Source: Cereibacter sphaeroides
GTDB taxonomy: Bacteria > Pseudomonadota > Alphaproteobacteria > Rhodobacterales > Rhodobacteraceae
Assembly (NCBI GenBank): GCA_003243455.1
Contig: QFQS01000002.1
Coordinates: 1-64,000, forward strand
Length of the DNA stretch: 64,000 bases
Direction: 5' to 3'
Below the pieces are notes generated by a model that saw only the letters and a list, made by a program, of their open reading frames with translations, was not told the origin of the DNA and did no database searches. Positions 51,298 through 60,148 of this stretch are shown one piece after another. The position numbers were made by a program, and so were the translations under genes. Position 1 is the first letter of the stretch, and each line of letters starts with the position of its first letter.

Positions 51298-51855
51298 CTA
51301 GTTTTGGGGTGCCCCGGCGTTTCGGCTGGCCAGCAATATGCTGACGGCATAAGCCTTTTCCGCCGATAGCCCGCCCAGTATTCCTGCGGCCGTCGCGGGC
51401 TTCATCCGGCCCAGAAAGCCTGCCGCAAACTCGGGCTGCATTGCTTCGAACAGGGGTGCCGCATCTTTAGGGCGCATGGTCTCATAGACCGAGGTCAGCC
51501 GGGCAAGGTCGGCCTCTGCCGCGCCGTCGGCCATCGCGATGGTCTTGGCCAGCTTTTCCTCCGCATCCGTTAGCGCCGCCAGCCGCTTGTCTATTGCCTG
51601 GTTGGCCAGCGCGAGAGCGGCCTGACGGTCGGCCGCCGCTGCCTCCTGTGCCAGAACCCGCGCCTCTCGCTTTGAAAGCGCCTCTGCCAGGGCAACGGGC
51701 GGTTGGGGGCAGACCATCGGCTCTGACGACAGTGCTGGCGCATTCGCCACCGCCTGCCCGACGCCAAGCCCAAGCCTGATCGCACCCGAGGCCGCAAGAA
51801 TCACCGCAAGCGTCACCAGCAAACCGCGCGCTGGCTGTCTGCGACCCCTCTTCAT
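51298..51855 (-). CDS. MotE-like periplasmic stator-associated protein
   Basis: 185 residues. N-terminal transmembrane or signal segment (about 10-32), coiled coil rich in Ala, Lys and Glu (about 60-110), then a C-terminal MgtE-N-like domain (YETMRPKDAAPLFEAMQPEFAAGFLGRMKPATAAGILGG-type). This is the layout of MotE, a chaperone-like partner of the stator in alphaproteobacteria. It overlaps the preceding gene by ATGA. Confidence 0.75.
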   Translation of the reverse strand: MKRGRRQPARGLLVTLAVILAASGAIRLGLGVGQAVANAPALSSEPMVCPQPPVALAEALSKREARVLAQEAAAADRQAALALANQAIDKRLAALTDAEEKLAKTIAMADGAAEADLARLTSVYETMRPKDAAPLFEAMQPEFAAGFLGRMKPATAAGILGGLSAEKAYAVSILLASRNAGAPQN

Positions 51856-52217
51856 TCGGCCGCCTCCGCCTCTCTCGTCGCGCGGCGCCGGACGATTCGC
51901 ATCCGCTGGTCCCGCTGGCTGTCATGATTTGGCTCGGGCAAGTCGTGCAGCGATGCCAGCAACAGCTCCAGTCGAAGCGCCGAAGCCTCGGCCCGCTCGG
52001 TCAGACCCTCCAGGGAGCTTGCCGCGCCGCTGGCGGAAGTCCGGGCTTTTTCAAGTGCCCGCGTCATGTCGTCAACCTGCGCGGAAAGTACGGCGATCGC
52101 GCCACCCATTCCGCTTTCCAGCGTCGAGAATTTCTTCAGCCGGATCGACAGGACGCAGCAGTAGGCAGCCACGCCAAAGGTTCCGACGCCCAAAAGGATG
52201 TTAGCCACAAGGTCCAT
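51852..52217 (-). CDS. Small single-pass membrane protein of the stator operon (DUF6468-like)
   Basis: 121 residues from ATG 52217 (AAGGG upstream); GTG 52223 is an alternative. One N-terminal helix (about 4-25), then a coiled coil and a basic C-terminus. It resembles short uncharacterised proteins in alphaproteobacterial flagellar clusters. Lies between fliL copy 2 and the MotE-like gene, so probably stator-linked. Confidence 0.6.
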   Translation of the reverse strand: MDLVANILLGVGTFGVAAYCCVLSIRLKKFSTLESGMGGAIAVLSAQVDDMTRALEKARTSASGAASSLEGLTERAEASALRLELLLASLHDLPEPNHDSQRDQRMRIVRRRATREAEAAE

Positions 52218-52229
52218 TCCCACGCCCTT

Positions 52230-52703
52230 TCAGTTCAGCACGAATTCCGAGATCAGCAGGTCCTGCACACGGCCCTCGCCAGTCACGATCTGGATACGAC
52301 GCAGCATTTGTGCGCGGAGCCGGACCAGTGCGGTCGGATCCTCAAGCTCCGCCACCTCAACGGCGCGCAGATAGCCATTCAGCACGTCCAGAATCCGCGG
52401 CATGAGCATGCGAACCTCTTCCGCATGATCTTTCGGCACCTCTAGCTGCGAGGCGAAGCGCAAATAGCGGTCGCCATCCGCCCCCTTCACCATCAGGATG
52501 AGCGGATCGACAGCAACAAAGGCGATATCGGGCAGCGCCTCTGCCTTCGCCCCTTCCGTCTTGGCGGAGCCGAGGAACAGCCCAGAGTAGGTCGCATAAA
52601 AACCGCCGGCGCCCGCGGCCGCAGTCATTCCAAGACCCAACAGAAGCGGAAGCCATGAACGCCGCGGTGATGCTGGACTTGAAGAGTGCGAGATATCGGC
52701 CAT
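52230..52703 (-). CDS. fliL: Flagellar basal body-associated protein FliL, copy 2 (canonical)
   Basis: 157 residues with a good AAGGAG ribosome-binding site. One transmembrane helix (about 18-38), then the FliL periplasmic domain DIAFVAVDPLILMV, RYLRFASQLEVPKDH and the typical ending VQDLLISEFVLN. It is first in the long minus-strand operon fliL-DUF6468-like-MotE-like-motA-AMIN-like-sltF-flhA-fliR-flhB-FliJ-like. Confidence 0.92.
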   Translation of the reverse strand: MADISHSSSPASPRRSWLPLLLGLGMTAAAGAGGFYATYSGLFLGSAKTEGAKAEALPDIAFVAVDPLILMVKGADGDRYLRFASQLEVPKDHAEEVRMLMPRILDVLNGYLRAVEVAELEDPTALVRLRAQMLRRIQIVTGEGRVQDLLISEFVLN

Positions 52704-52749
52704 CGGTCGTCTCCTTCTGTAGACAAGGATCGCTATAGGCCGAAGGTCA

Positions 52750-52764
52750 CTAACCGATTGTTAA
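52750..52764. promoter_or_regulatory. CtrA-like motif between fliL and fliF
   Basis: CTAA-N7-TTAA (52750-52753 and 52761-52764), one mismatch from TTAA-N7-TTAA. It is about 47 bp upstream of fliL and 57 bp upstream of fliF, centrally placed in the divergent promoter gap of the two main motor operons. The best-looking of the five sites. Confidence 0.45.
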
Positions 52765-52820
52765 GTCACATCCGACAAAGCTGCCACCAACGGGCAGAAG
52801 CCCAATGGTTGGAGAAAGAC

Positions 52821-54416
52821 TTGCAGAATCTCTTGTCGCTCTGGTCCGGATTTGACCTTCGCCGTCGGATCATCCTGGTCGTCGCCACCATCGCGATGTT
52901 TGCGGCCGTCCTCGCCCTTTCCCGTTTCGTGACGACGCCCCGGATGGAGCTTCTTTATGCCGGACTAGATCAGGCCTCAGCCGGTGAGGTGATTGCAGCA
53001 CTGGAGCAACGCGGAGCGACCTATGAGGTGAGAGGCGGCTCCATCTATACCGAGGCGGCAGGTCGGGACGAACTTCGCCTTACGCTTGCGGCCGAAGGTC
53101 TTCCGACAGCAGGAGCTGCCGGTTATGAGCTGCTCGATTCGCTGTCCGGCTTTGGCACGACGTCCCAGATGTTCGATGCCGCTTATTGGCGTGCGAAAGA
53201 AGGAGAGCTTGCCCGGACCATCCTTGCGATGCCGCAGATAAAATCCGCGCGGGTTCATATTTCCCGTTCCGATCCCCAGCCCTTTCGCAAACCGGATCCG
53301 CAAACCGCCAGCATCACGGTGACCAGCACCAGCGGAAGCCTTCCCGTTGAGCGGGCGCGTGCGTTGAAGCATCTGGTAGCCTCGGCTGTAGCGGGGATGA
53401 CCCCGGAAGATGTCGCGGTGATCGACAGCAGCGGAGGGCTGATCGAAGAGGCGCCTCCCGATAGTCCCGGCACGATCGGCGGGGCAAAGGCGATCGAGCT
53501 TAAACGCAACGTCGAGCGGCTGCTCGAGGCGCGGGTGGGGCCGGGGAATGCCGTGGTCGAAGTCTCGGTCGATGTCGAGACCGAGCGTGAATCGATCACC
53601 GAGCGGCGGTTCGACCCGGACAGTCGCGTCGCCATCTCGACAGACACCGAGGAGAAATCTGGAAATTCGACCGATCCGGGCGGGCAGGTCACGGTGGCGT
53701 CAAACCTGCCCGACGGAGATGTGAACGCCGACGAAGGCGCCAAGAGCAGCACATCGGAAAGCCGCGAGCGCGTGAATTTCGAGGTATCCGAGACTCAACG
53801 CGAGGTGTTGCGCACGCCGGGGGCGATCCGCAGGCTTAGTGTCGCGGTGCTCGTCAATGCCGTCTCGGCACCGGCTGCCGATGGTGCGCTTGCGGCCACG
53901 CCACGCCCGCAGGAAGAGCTTGACATGCTGCGGGATCTTGTCGCCTCTGCCGTAGGCTTCGATGAAAAGCGGGGCGATGCGATAACCCTGCGCTCGCTGG
54001 CCTTTGAAGCGCCTACGTCCCAGGGCACGTTGGCCGCAGCAGGCATGATGCAGGACCTTCCGCTTCTGTCGCTGATTCAGATCGCTGTGCTGGCGATTGT
54101 CGCGTTGGTGATCGCCTTATTTGTCCTGCGGCCCATGCTGCTGGGTCAGCGGCGGGCGATTGCCGACAACAACTCGTTTCTTAGCCTACCTTCTGGCGCT
54201 GGCGCGGCGGCGACCGGCGAGGCTACGCGCGTCTTGCATGGAGAGATCGACGACCGGGGTGATCTGCCCCCGCTAAGTGTGGTCTCGCGCGACGATCAAG
54301 CCATCGGCGAGATACCCGATCCCGTCACGCGCCTTCGCCGGCTGATAGAGCAACGACAAGCCGAATCGGTCGAAATCCTGCGCGGCTGGATGGAAGATCG
54401 TGAGGAAAAGGTCTGA
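52821..54416 (+). CDS. fliF: Flagellar MS-ring protein FliF
   Basis: 531 residues from TTG 52821 (MQNLLSLWSGFDLRRRI), with GGAG six bases upstream. The frame is open from 52686, but the extra residues are not family-like. Transmembrane helices lie near residues 16-35 and 430-450. The ring-building motifs QMFDAAYWRAKEGELARTI and VHISRSDPQPFRKPDPQTASITV are present. The C-terminal tail (LRRLIEQRQAESVEILRGWMED) is the FliG-binding segment. Confidence 0.94.
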   Translation: MQNLLSLWSGFDLRRRIILVVATIAMFAAVLALSRFVTTPRMELLYAGLDQASAGEVIAALEQRGATYEVRGGSIYTEAAGRDELRLTLAAEGLPTAGAAGYELLDSLSGFGTTSQMFDAAYWRAKEGELARTILAMPQIKSARVHISRSDPQPFRKPDPQTASITVTSTSGSLPVERARALKHLVASAVAGMTPEDVAVIDSSGGLIEEAPPDSPGTIGGAKAIELKRNVERLLEARVGPGNAVVEVSVDVETERESITERRFDPDSRVAISTDTEEKSGNSTDPGGQVTVASNLPDGDVNADEGAKSSTSESRERVNFEVSETQREVLRTPGAIRRLSVAVLVNAVSAPAADGALAATPRPQEELDMLRDLVASAVGFDEKRGDAITLRSLAFEAPTSQGTLAAAGMMQDLPLLSLIQIAVLAIVALVIALFVLRPMLLGQRRAIADNNSFLSLPSGAGAAATGEATRVLHGEIDDRGDLPPLSVVSRDDQAIGEIPDPVTRLRRLIEQRQAESVEILRGWMEDREEKV

Positions 54417-55009
54417 TGCCCCCCCTGAAACTTGAAACCTTTCAACTGACCGAGCCGGGCCATGCGAAATCACAATCCGAGACAGCCGATACGGACGAAG
54501 CAAGGCTTGCCTCCTATGAGCAAGGCTATGCTGCAGGTTGGGAGGATTGCGCGAGTTCCCAGGAAGAGGATCACCGCAAGCTGACGGCCGAGCTGGGCCG
54601 CAATCTGCAGGCGCTGTCCTTTACTTACCATGAGGCCCGCGCGCATATCCTGCGTTCCGTCGGCCCCCTGGTTCAGGAAATTACGCTGTCGCTTCTGCCT
54701 GTTGCGGCGAAGGCCGCGCTGGCTCCGAAGGTTCTGGAGTCGCTTCTGCCCCAGATCGAGGCAACGGTCGATGTGCCGGTGCTGCTTGTTGTCAACCCGG
54801 CCGCCGCAACAGCCGTCGCGGCACTAGTTCAAGACCAGTCGGGCCTGAACATCACGATCCGCGAAGAACCCTCGATTGGTGAAGGTCAGGTCTACCTCCG
54901 GTTTGGCGAAACCGAGACACGTCTGGACCTGGACCGCGCCAAAGAGGAAATCGCCGCGGCTGTCCGCAGCTTTTTCGAACTCAATGAAAAGGAACGCAAA
55001 TATGGATGA
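54416..55009 (+). CDS. fliH: FliH-like export regulator
   Basis: 197 residues. Acidic N-terminus, a Gly/Ala-rich helix (YEQGYAAGWEDCASSQEED), and a C-terminal domain with the FliH-type pattern EVLL...GEGQVYLRFGETETRLDLDRA. It would hold the FliI ATPase at the export gate. Shares one base with the fliF stop and overlaps fliN by 8 bp. Confidence 0.8.
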   Translation: MPPLKLETFQLTEPGHAKSQSETADTDEARLASYEQGYAAGWEDCASSQEEDHRKLTAELGRNLQALSFTYHEARAHILRSVGPLVQEITLSLLPVAAKAALAPKVLESLLPQIEATVDVPVLLVVNPAAATAVAALVQDQSGLNITIREEPSIGEGQVYLRFGETETRLDLDRAKEEIAAAVRSFFELNEKERKYG

Positions 55010-55271
55010 CTTAGCGGAGCCGACACCTTTCGCGCAGGTGCCGATCGAGATAACGATCTCGGTCGGCAAGGCGCGCCCGCAGATCCGCGACCTGCTCCGC
55101 TTGCAGAGGGATGCGGTGCTGCCACTCGATCGCCGTGTCGACGACCCGGTAGAACTATACGTCGGCGATCGACTAATTGCGCGAGGAGAGCTGCAAGAAC
55201 TCGATGGCGACCAGACGGGCCAGCTTGCCGTGCGTCTGACCGAGGTCGCAAACCTGAGCGGCGGATTGTGA
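55002..55271 (+). CDS. fliN: Flagellar motor switch protein FliN
   Basis: 89 residues, a single SpoA domain: VPIEITISVGKARPQIRDLLRL, then the PVELYVGDRLIARGELQELDG strand pair. It forms the lower C ring with FliM. Neither fliM nor fliG was found in this window. Confidence 0.93.
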   Translation: MDDLAEPTPFAQVPIEITISVGKARPQIRDLLRLQRDAVLPLDRRVDDPVELYVGDRLIARGELQELDGDQTGQLAVRLTEVANLSGGL

Positions 55272-55990
55272 TGCGCGCGATCACGCTGACGCTGATGCTG
55301 ATCTTTACGGCATTGCCCGCAGGTGCGCAGGAGGTCACGCTCAACTTCGGCAATGACGGCGCGCTGGCGACACGCAGTATTCAGCTGATTGCGCTCATCA
55401 CCTTGCTGAGCCTGGTGCCCGGACTGGCCGTGATGGTCACCTGCTTTCCGTTCATCGTGACGGTATTGTCGATTATGCGGCAAGCCATCGGACTGCAGCA
55501 GTCGCCACCGAACATGCTGATCGTCAGTCTTGCTTTGTTCCTGACTTGGTATGTGATGGATCCGGTCTTTACCGATGCATGGATCAATGGGCTGCAACCG
55601 CTTACCAACGGTCAGACCGATCTGCAGACGGCAATTCCCGCGATCCTGTCACCATTCCGCGCGTTCATGGCGGCCCGTCTTGACCCCGAGACATTCTCGA
55701 CACTACAGGCGCTGCGCCCCGAGACTCCGGTATCTTCGATGGCGGATGCGCCGCTTTCGGTTCTTATGCCATCCTTCCTGCTGAGCGAAATTCAGCGGGC
55801 GTTTGAGATTGGTTTCCTGATTTACCTGCCATTCCTTATCATCGACCTCGTCGTGGCAGCCGTGCTGATGTCGATGGGCATGATGATGGTACCCCCGGCC
55901 ATCGTCTCGATGCCCTTCAAACTGGCATTCTTCGTCGTTGCCGACGGGTGGAGCCTTGTCTCGGGCGCGCTGGTGCGGAGCTATCTATAG
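55271..55990 (+). CDS. fliP: Flagellar export gate protein FliP
   Basis: 239 residues from ATG 55271, sharing a base with the fliN stop; GTG 55268 is an alternative. Cleavable signal (MRAITLTLMLIFTALPAGAQ), then four helices. The family motif VLSIMRQAIGLQQSPPNMLI and the C-terminal MMMVPPAIVSMPFKLAFFVVADGW are present. No fliO gene lies between fliN and fliP. Confidence 0.96.
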   Translation: MRAITLTLMLIFTALPAGAQEVTLNFGNDGALATRSIQLIALITLLSLVPGLAVMVTCFPFIVTVLSIMRQAIGLQQSPPNMLIVSLALFLTWYVMDPVFTDAWINGLQPLTNGQTDLQTAIPAILSPFRAFMAARLDPETFSTLQALRPETPVSSMADAPLSVLMPSFLLSEIQRAFEIGFLIYLPFLIIDLVVAAVLMSMGMMMVPPAIVSMPFKLAFFVVADGWSLVSGALVRSYL

Positions 55991-56571
55991 TTTTGACGCA
56001 ATTATCTGCACTTAAGTGAATAAATGTTCTTATATGATTAGCGCTGCCGTGGCTTGGAATGCTGTCTTGCCTTCGAGGTAGGGGGGCGGTCGTTCTTCTG
56101 ACTGCAACCTACATCGTTCCAGGGACTGGTTCTGGATTGCAGTATCTGCCCACCGGGATCCAGGCCTGAAATTGGCCGCGCCTGCGCAGCGGTGCGTTAT
56201 CGCGGCGAAGCCGGAGTCGCGGCCCTTCGGCTCTTGGTTTTGGGGCTGTTCAATGCCACCTCCATGTCGCCAGACAATCAACGAGTGGCGTTAGCACGAA
56301 AACAAGCGCAACACTGAGTTTCGGTCTCCTCCGCTGCCCTAACGCAACCCGCTCAGGTACAATCGAGATGCTGGGGCTGTAGTGCGGCGGTATACGACTT
56401 CAGCGACCCGAAACTCACGCTCCTGATCCAGAAGATGCCGTCATTGGCGCAAAATCATACTCGCGTTGATGCCTTGTCCCACGGCCCTGCGCTGGATCTC
56501 ACGGCCAGCAGCTGTGTCGTGGCATGTCGCATTTGTTGCAGAACGGGCGGAATGTAATGCCCAATAATCTA
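55991..56571. other. Convergent intergenic stretch without a credible gene
   Basis: 581 bp between the 3' ends of fliP and flgI, larger than any other gap in the flagellar island. The first 60 bp are unusually AT-rich and contain a perfect 10-bp palindrome CACTTAAGTG (56009-56018). Short frames on both strands look like decayed coding sequence rather than real genes, and no terminator with a T-run is obvious. It may be a scar of a lost insertion. Confidence 0.5.
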
Positions 56572-57672
56572 CTATTGAACGACGAGTTCCGCGTGCAGAG
56601 CGCCAGCGGCGTTAATGCTTTTCAGGATGTCGATCATGTCATTCGGAGCCACTCCCAGCGCATTCAGACCCTCGACGACCTGGGACAGACTGGTGCCACC
56701 CGAAACCAGGGCCAGACCCGTTCCGGGGGCCTGGTCTATAGCAACGCCGGTTCGGGGGACCACCACGGTTTCGCCGGCGGCAAAAGGGTTCGGCTGTACA
56801 GCGAGCGGCGATTCCTCAACCCGCAGCGTGAGCCCGCCCTGAGCCACGGCAACTTCGCTTATACGCACATCGGCGCCCATGACGATGGTACCTGAACGCT
56901 GATCGACCACAACGCGGGCTGGCGTCTCCGGCTCCACCATCAAGTTTTCAATCCTCCCGATGATATGTGCGGGAGAGCGCTGTCCGGCAGAGGCGAGATC
57001 GAGCGCCACGGTGCCCGCATCGGTCATCTGTGCGATCCTCCGGCCGAAGTCGCGGTTGATCGCGCGTTCGATCCGCTCCGCCGTGGTGAAATCGGGCGCC
57101 CGCAAGGCAAGCCGCAGCGCTGTCAGCGTGGAGAAATCAAAGGCGATTTCCCGTTCTACCCTTGCCCCTCCCGGAATCGACCCCGAGGTTGGAACTCCTT
57201 GCACAACGCTCGCCGCTTCGCCCTCGGCCGAAATGCCGCCTGCGATGATCGCACCTTGCGCTACCGCATAGATCTGGCCGTCGGCGCCATTCAGCGGCGT
57301 CATGATCAAAGTACCCCCCCGCAAACTTTGGGCGTCACCAATGGCCGAAACCGTGGCGTCTATACGCCCACCTGCGCGAGCAAAGGGCGGCAGTGTCGCA
57401 GTTACGAACACGGCCGCAACGTTCTTGGGCCGAAACTGTTCACCCGCCACGTTCACACCCAGGCGTTCCAGCAGGTTTGCCATGATCTCTTCGGTGAAGG
57501 GAGTGTTGCGAAGCCCATCGCCGGTGCCGTTCAAACCCACGACAAGCCCGTAGCCGACCAGATCGTTGCCCCTGACCCCATCGAATTCAACAAGGTCCTT
57601 GATGCGAATCTCGACTGCACAAACTGCGGTAGCGCAGAACATCAATACGGCGGAAATAGCTGCGCGCCACAT
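56572..57672 (-). CDS. flgI: Flagellar P-ring protein FlgI
   Basis: 366 residues with a Sec signal (MWRAAISAVLMFCATAVCA). The conserved start IRIKDLVEFDGVRGNDLVGYGLVVGLNGTGD and the motif AVFVTATLPPFARAGGRIDATVSAIGDAQSLRGG-type region identify the periplasmic P ring. Its start shares a base with the flgL stop. Confidence 0.96.
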   Translation of the reverse strand: MWRAAISAVLMFCATAVCAVEIRIKDLVEFDGVRGNDLVGYGLVVGLNGTGDGLRNTPFTEEIMANLLERLGVNVAGEQFRPKNVAAVFVTATLPPFARAGGRIDATVSAIGDAQSLRGGTLIMTPLNGADGQIYAVAQGAIIAGGISAEGEAASVVQGVPTSGSIPGGARVEREIAFDFSTLTALRLALRAPDFTTAERIERAINRDFGRRIAQMTDAGTVALDLASAGQRSPAHIIGRIENLMVEPETPARVVVDQRSGTIVMGADVRISEVAVAQGGLTLRVEESPLAVQPNPFAAGETVVVPRTGVAIDQAPGTGLALVSGGTSLSQVVEGLNALGVAPNDMIDILKSINAAGALHAELVVQ

Positions 57673-58673
57673 CAGAGATAGCTCGCGAGCGACAAGCGAG
57701 AGAGCCGGGCAGTGATGGCATACAGAGTGTCGAGTTGGGTTTCGGCATTGGTCAGCTCTGTCGCGGCCTCATAGGGGTCGATCGCGGCGATGCCGGTTCG
57801 CGCAATGCCGAGCGCGGTCACCTCGGCCGAATTTCGGGCGGAGGCCCCGGCTATGCGCGCCTCGGCGGTACCGATGCGCGCGGCGACGGTCGAGCGCGAG
57901 GTCGCGCCCTCGATAAGCACGGTTCCCGCGCGACCCGCCAGCACAGCCCTTTGGTCGAAGTCTGCCGCCAGGACACCGCGCGCAAGAAGGGCCGCCATGC
58001 CCAATCCTTTCAGCGTTTCCCGAATGGCTGGGTCATTGGCGGTCACATCGACCGTGACCGCCTCATCGGCCGCAATCGACATCGGCCCCAGCGCAGCGCC
58101 ACCCAGATAGGCCTCCGCCACATATCCGATGGATGAAGCAAACCACGCATCCAGCGCGAATTCGACCTCACTCGCAGACAGTGAACCCGCGACTGCCACC
58201 ATCATGGCATCGAGAATATTTTCTGCCGGGGCGAGCGCCGGCATTCGCGTTTCAACACCGGCGAACAGCGTTCTATCCCCCAAACGCCCATTAATAGCGG
58301 CAACAGCGGTGCGAAAACTGGTAAGTGCATCCGTCCCGGCGGCATCTATCGATACCGGATTTCCGGGTGAGGCGACCGTGACAAGCGATGCACCGAGTTG
58401 CGACGCCAGGCCGTCCATCGTGGCAAGCACCGTCTGCATGGCTGAGGTCGCCAGCGCCGCCTCGGTCGTTGCGGTCTTGTAGGCGCCAAGCCGTGCAATC
58501 GAGGCGTCGATCGTGGAAAGAGGTGTGAAGTCACCTTTCAATAGCTGGCCTATATCTCCACTTCGGCCTGTCGTGGCCTCAAACGAACGGCGGTCGAGTT
58601 CAACTTTCAGCCGCGTCGTCTGGTTCTGCATTGTGAAACTGCGGGCACGGTCGCCAATCGAGGACAATGTCAT
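57672..58673 (-). CDS. flgL: Flagellar hook-filament junction protein FlgL
   Basis: 333 residues from ATG 58673, sharing a base with the flgK stop. The N-terminal flagellin-like helix and the C-terminal LTNAETQLDTLYAITARLSRLSL match FlgL, although the protein is divergent and the middle is poorly conserved. It joins FlgK to the flagellin filament. Confidence 0.85.
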   Translation of the reverse strand: MTLSSIGDRARSFTMQNQTTRLKVELDRRSFEATTGRSGDIGQLLKGDFTPLSTIDASIARLGAYKTATTEAALATSAMQTVLATMDGLASQLGASLVTVASPGNPVSIDAAGTDALTSFRTAVAAINGRLGDRTLFAGVETRMPALAPAENILDAMMVAVAGSLSASEVEFALDAWFASSIGYVAEAYLGGAALGPMSIAADEAVTVDVTANDPAIRETLKGLGMAALLARGVLAADFDQRAVLAGRAGTVLIEGATSRSTVAARIGTAEARIAGASARNSAEVTALGIARTGIAAIDPYEAATELTNAETQLDTLYAITARLSRLSLASYL

Positions 58674-60130
58674 CACATCTCCAACAGCATCTGGATCATG
58701 TCATCGACTGCGCTGATAACTTTGGCGTTCGCCGCATATGCTTTTTCGATCAGCATCAGCTGCTGCATCTGCTGGTCGCTGTCCACGCCTTGGGAAAGTT
58801 CGTCGTTGCGCAGGGATTCAAACTTTGCCGCCGCATAGCTTTGCGTGGCCTGCGCCCCGACGCGGGCTGAGGAGACCTCGGACAAGAGATCGGAAACCAG
58901 CCCGGAAAAACTGCGAGACCCCGCTTCGAACCCGCCAGAAGGGGTTGGGCGTCTTTCCACTAACGCGGCTTCCATGGCATCGAACAATCCTGCATAGCCG
59001 GGCGTACCCTCCGTCAGTGCGCCGATGCCGTCGCGAAGGCGCCACAAGGCACCGCCTTGCGCAGGATCGGCAGCGGAATTGATGGACAGCCGACCAGCAA
59101 GACCGACCTCCATAGTCGCGTCGAAAGCCGCGCCAGCATCAGTGAAAAGGCCGGCCATTCCCGTCGAAAGAGTGGGATCGACCGTCGAATCCGCAAGGCG
59201 TTCAATCAGATCGCGCGCCACCGCATCGAGCTGTGCCTGGGTCGCTGGGGCTATCTCGTCCCGCAGATTGAAGCTGGTCGCCAGCGTTCCGCCATCCATT
59301 TTGCCAGTGCCGTCGCGAAAGGTGACAGGCTTTCCATTCATCGTCAGGCCCGACAACGCGCCGGAGTCGACCGTCATGTCTGCCGTCACCGTCCCGACCG
59401 GCACGAATCCGAGAACGGCTGGCTTGCCATCAAGCAGGACCGCACCGCCGGCGGTGACCAACGCGATCTGTCCGTTCTCTCGGGCGATTTCCTTGATTGG
59501 CACGATCCCGGCGATCCGGTCAATCAGTTGTTGCCGCTGATCCATCAGGGGTGAGGCATCCCGGTCGGCTGAGACCTGCTTCAGGATGCGGGCGTTCAGA
59601 TCGGCGACCTTCGCCAAAGTCTCGTTCAGGTTCTTCACGTCTTCGGCGATGCGGTCGTCGGCAAGCGCGCGTTGCTCCTGGATCGTGGCAGAGGACCGGT
59701 TCAGTTGCGAAGCAAGCGCCTGCGCGGTTGTCAGCACATCGGAAAGCCTGGCCTCGCTATCGGGGCGGCTGGCCGCAGCGACAAGTGCGCTGTCAAAGGA
59801 ACTGACCAGCTGACCCAGCGAGGAGGCCGTCTCGGGTGTGCCGATCACCCGTTCCATTTTTGTAAGATAGGCAACGCGCAGGCCTTCTGCGGCCGCATTC
59901 GCCTCTGCAATACGCCGGTCCGAAAGCAGCACCTGATCGGTGTGCCTTAGAACACCGTTGATCCTGACACCGCTGCCAGTGCCACCCAGGCTTCTTGCGC
60001 TGAGCGACAGCTCCCGCTGGCCATAGCCATCGGTCAGCGCATTCGCAATGTTGGTGGAGACGAGTTCGGCGGCGCGGGAATTGGCCTGCAACCCCGACAG
60101 CGCGCTGGACAATGTGACGGAAAGGCTCAT
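58673..60130 (-). CDS. flgK: Flagellar hook-associated protein FlgK
   Basis: 485 residues. N-terminal rod/hook motif STNIANALTDGYGQRELSL, a long FlgK middle region (QQLIDRIAGIVPIKE at about 195), and the C-terminal SDQQMQQLMLIEKAYAANAKVISAVDDMIQ. It is the first junction protein on the hook. Operon order flgE-flgK-flgL-flgI. Confidence 0.95.
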   Translation of the reverse strand: MSLSVTLSSALSGLQANSRAAELVSTNIANALTDGYGQRELSLSARSLGGTGSGVRINGVLRHTDQVLLSDRRIAEANAAAEGLRVAYLTKMERVIGTPETASSLGQLVSSFDSALVAAASRPDSEARLSDVLTTAQALASQLNRSSATIQEQRALADDRIAEDVKNLNETLAKVADLNARILKQVSADRDASPLMDQRQQLIDRIAGIVPIKEIARENGQIALVTAGGAVLLDGKPAVLGFVPVGTVTADMTVDSGALSGLTMNGKPVTFRDGTGKMDGGTLATSFNLRDEIAPATQAQLDAVARDLIERLADSTVDPTLSTGMAGLFTDAGAAFDATMEVGLAGRLSINSAADPAQGGALWRLRDGIGALTEGTPGYAGLFDAMEAALVERRPTPSGGFEAGSRSFSGLVSDLLSEVSSARVGAQATQSYAAAKFESLRNDELSQGVDSDQQMQQLMLIEKAYAANAKVISAVDDMIQMLLEM

Positions 60131-60148
60131 CGCGGCTCCTCAGGGTGC

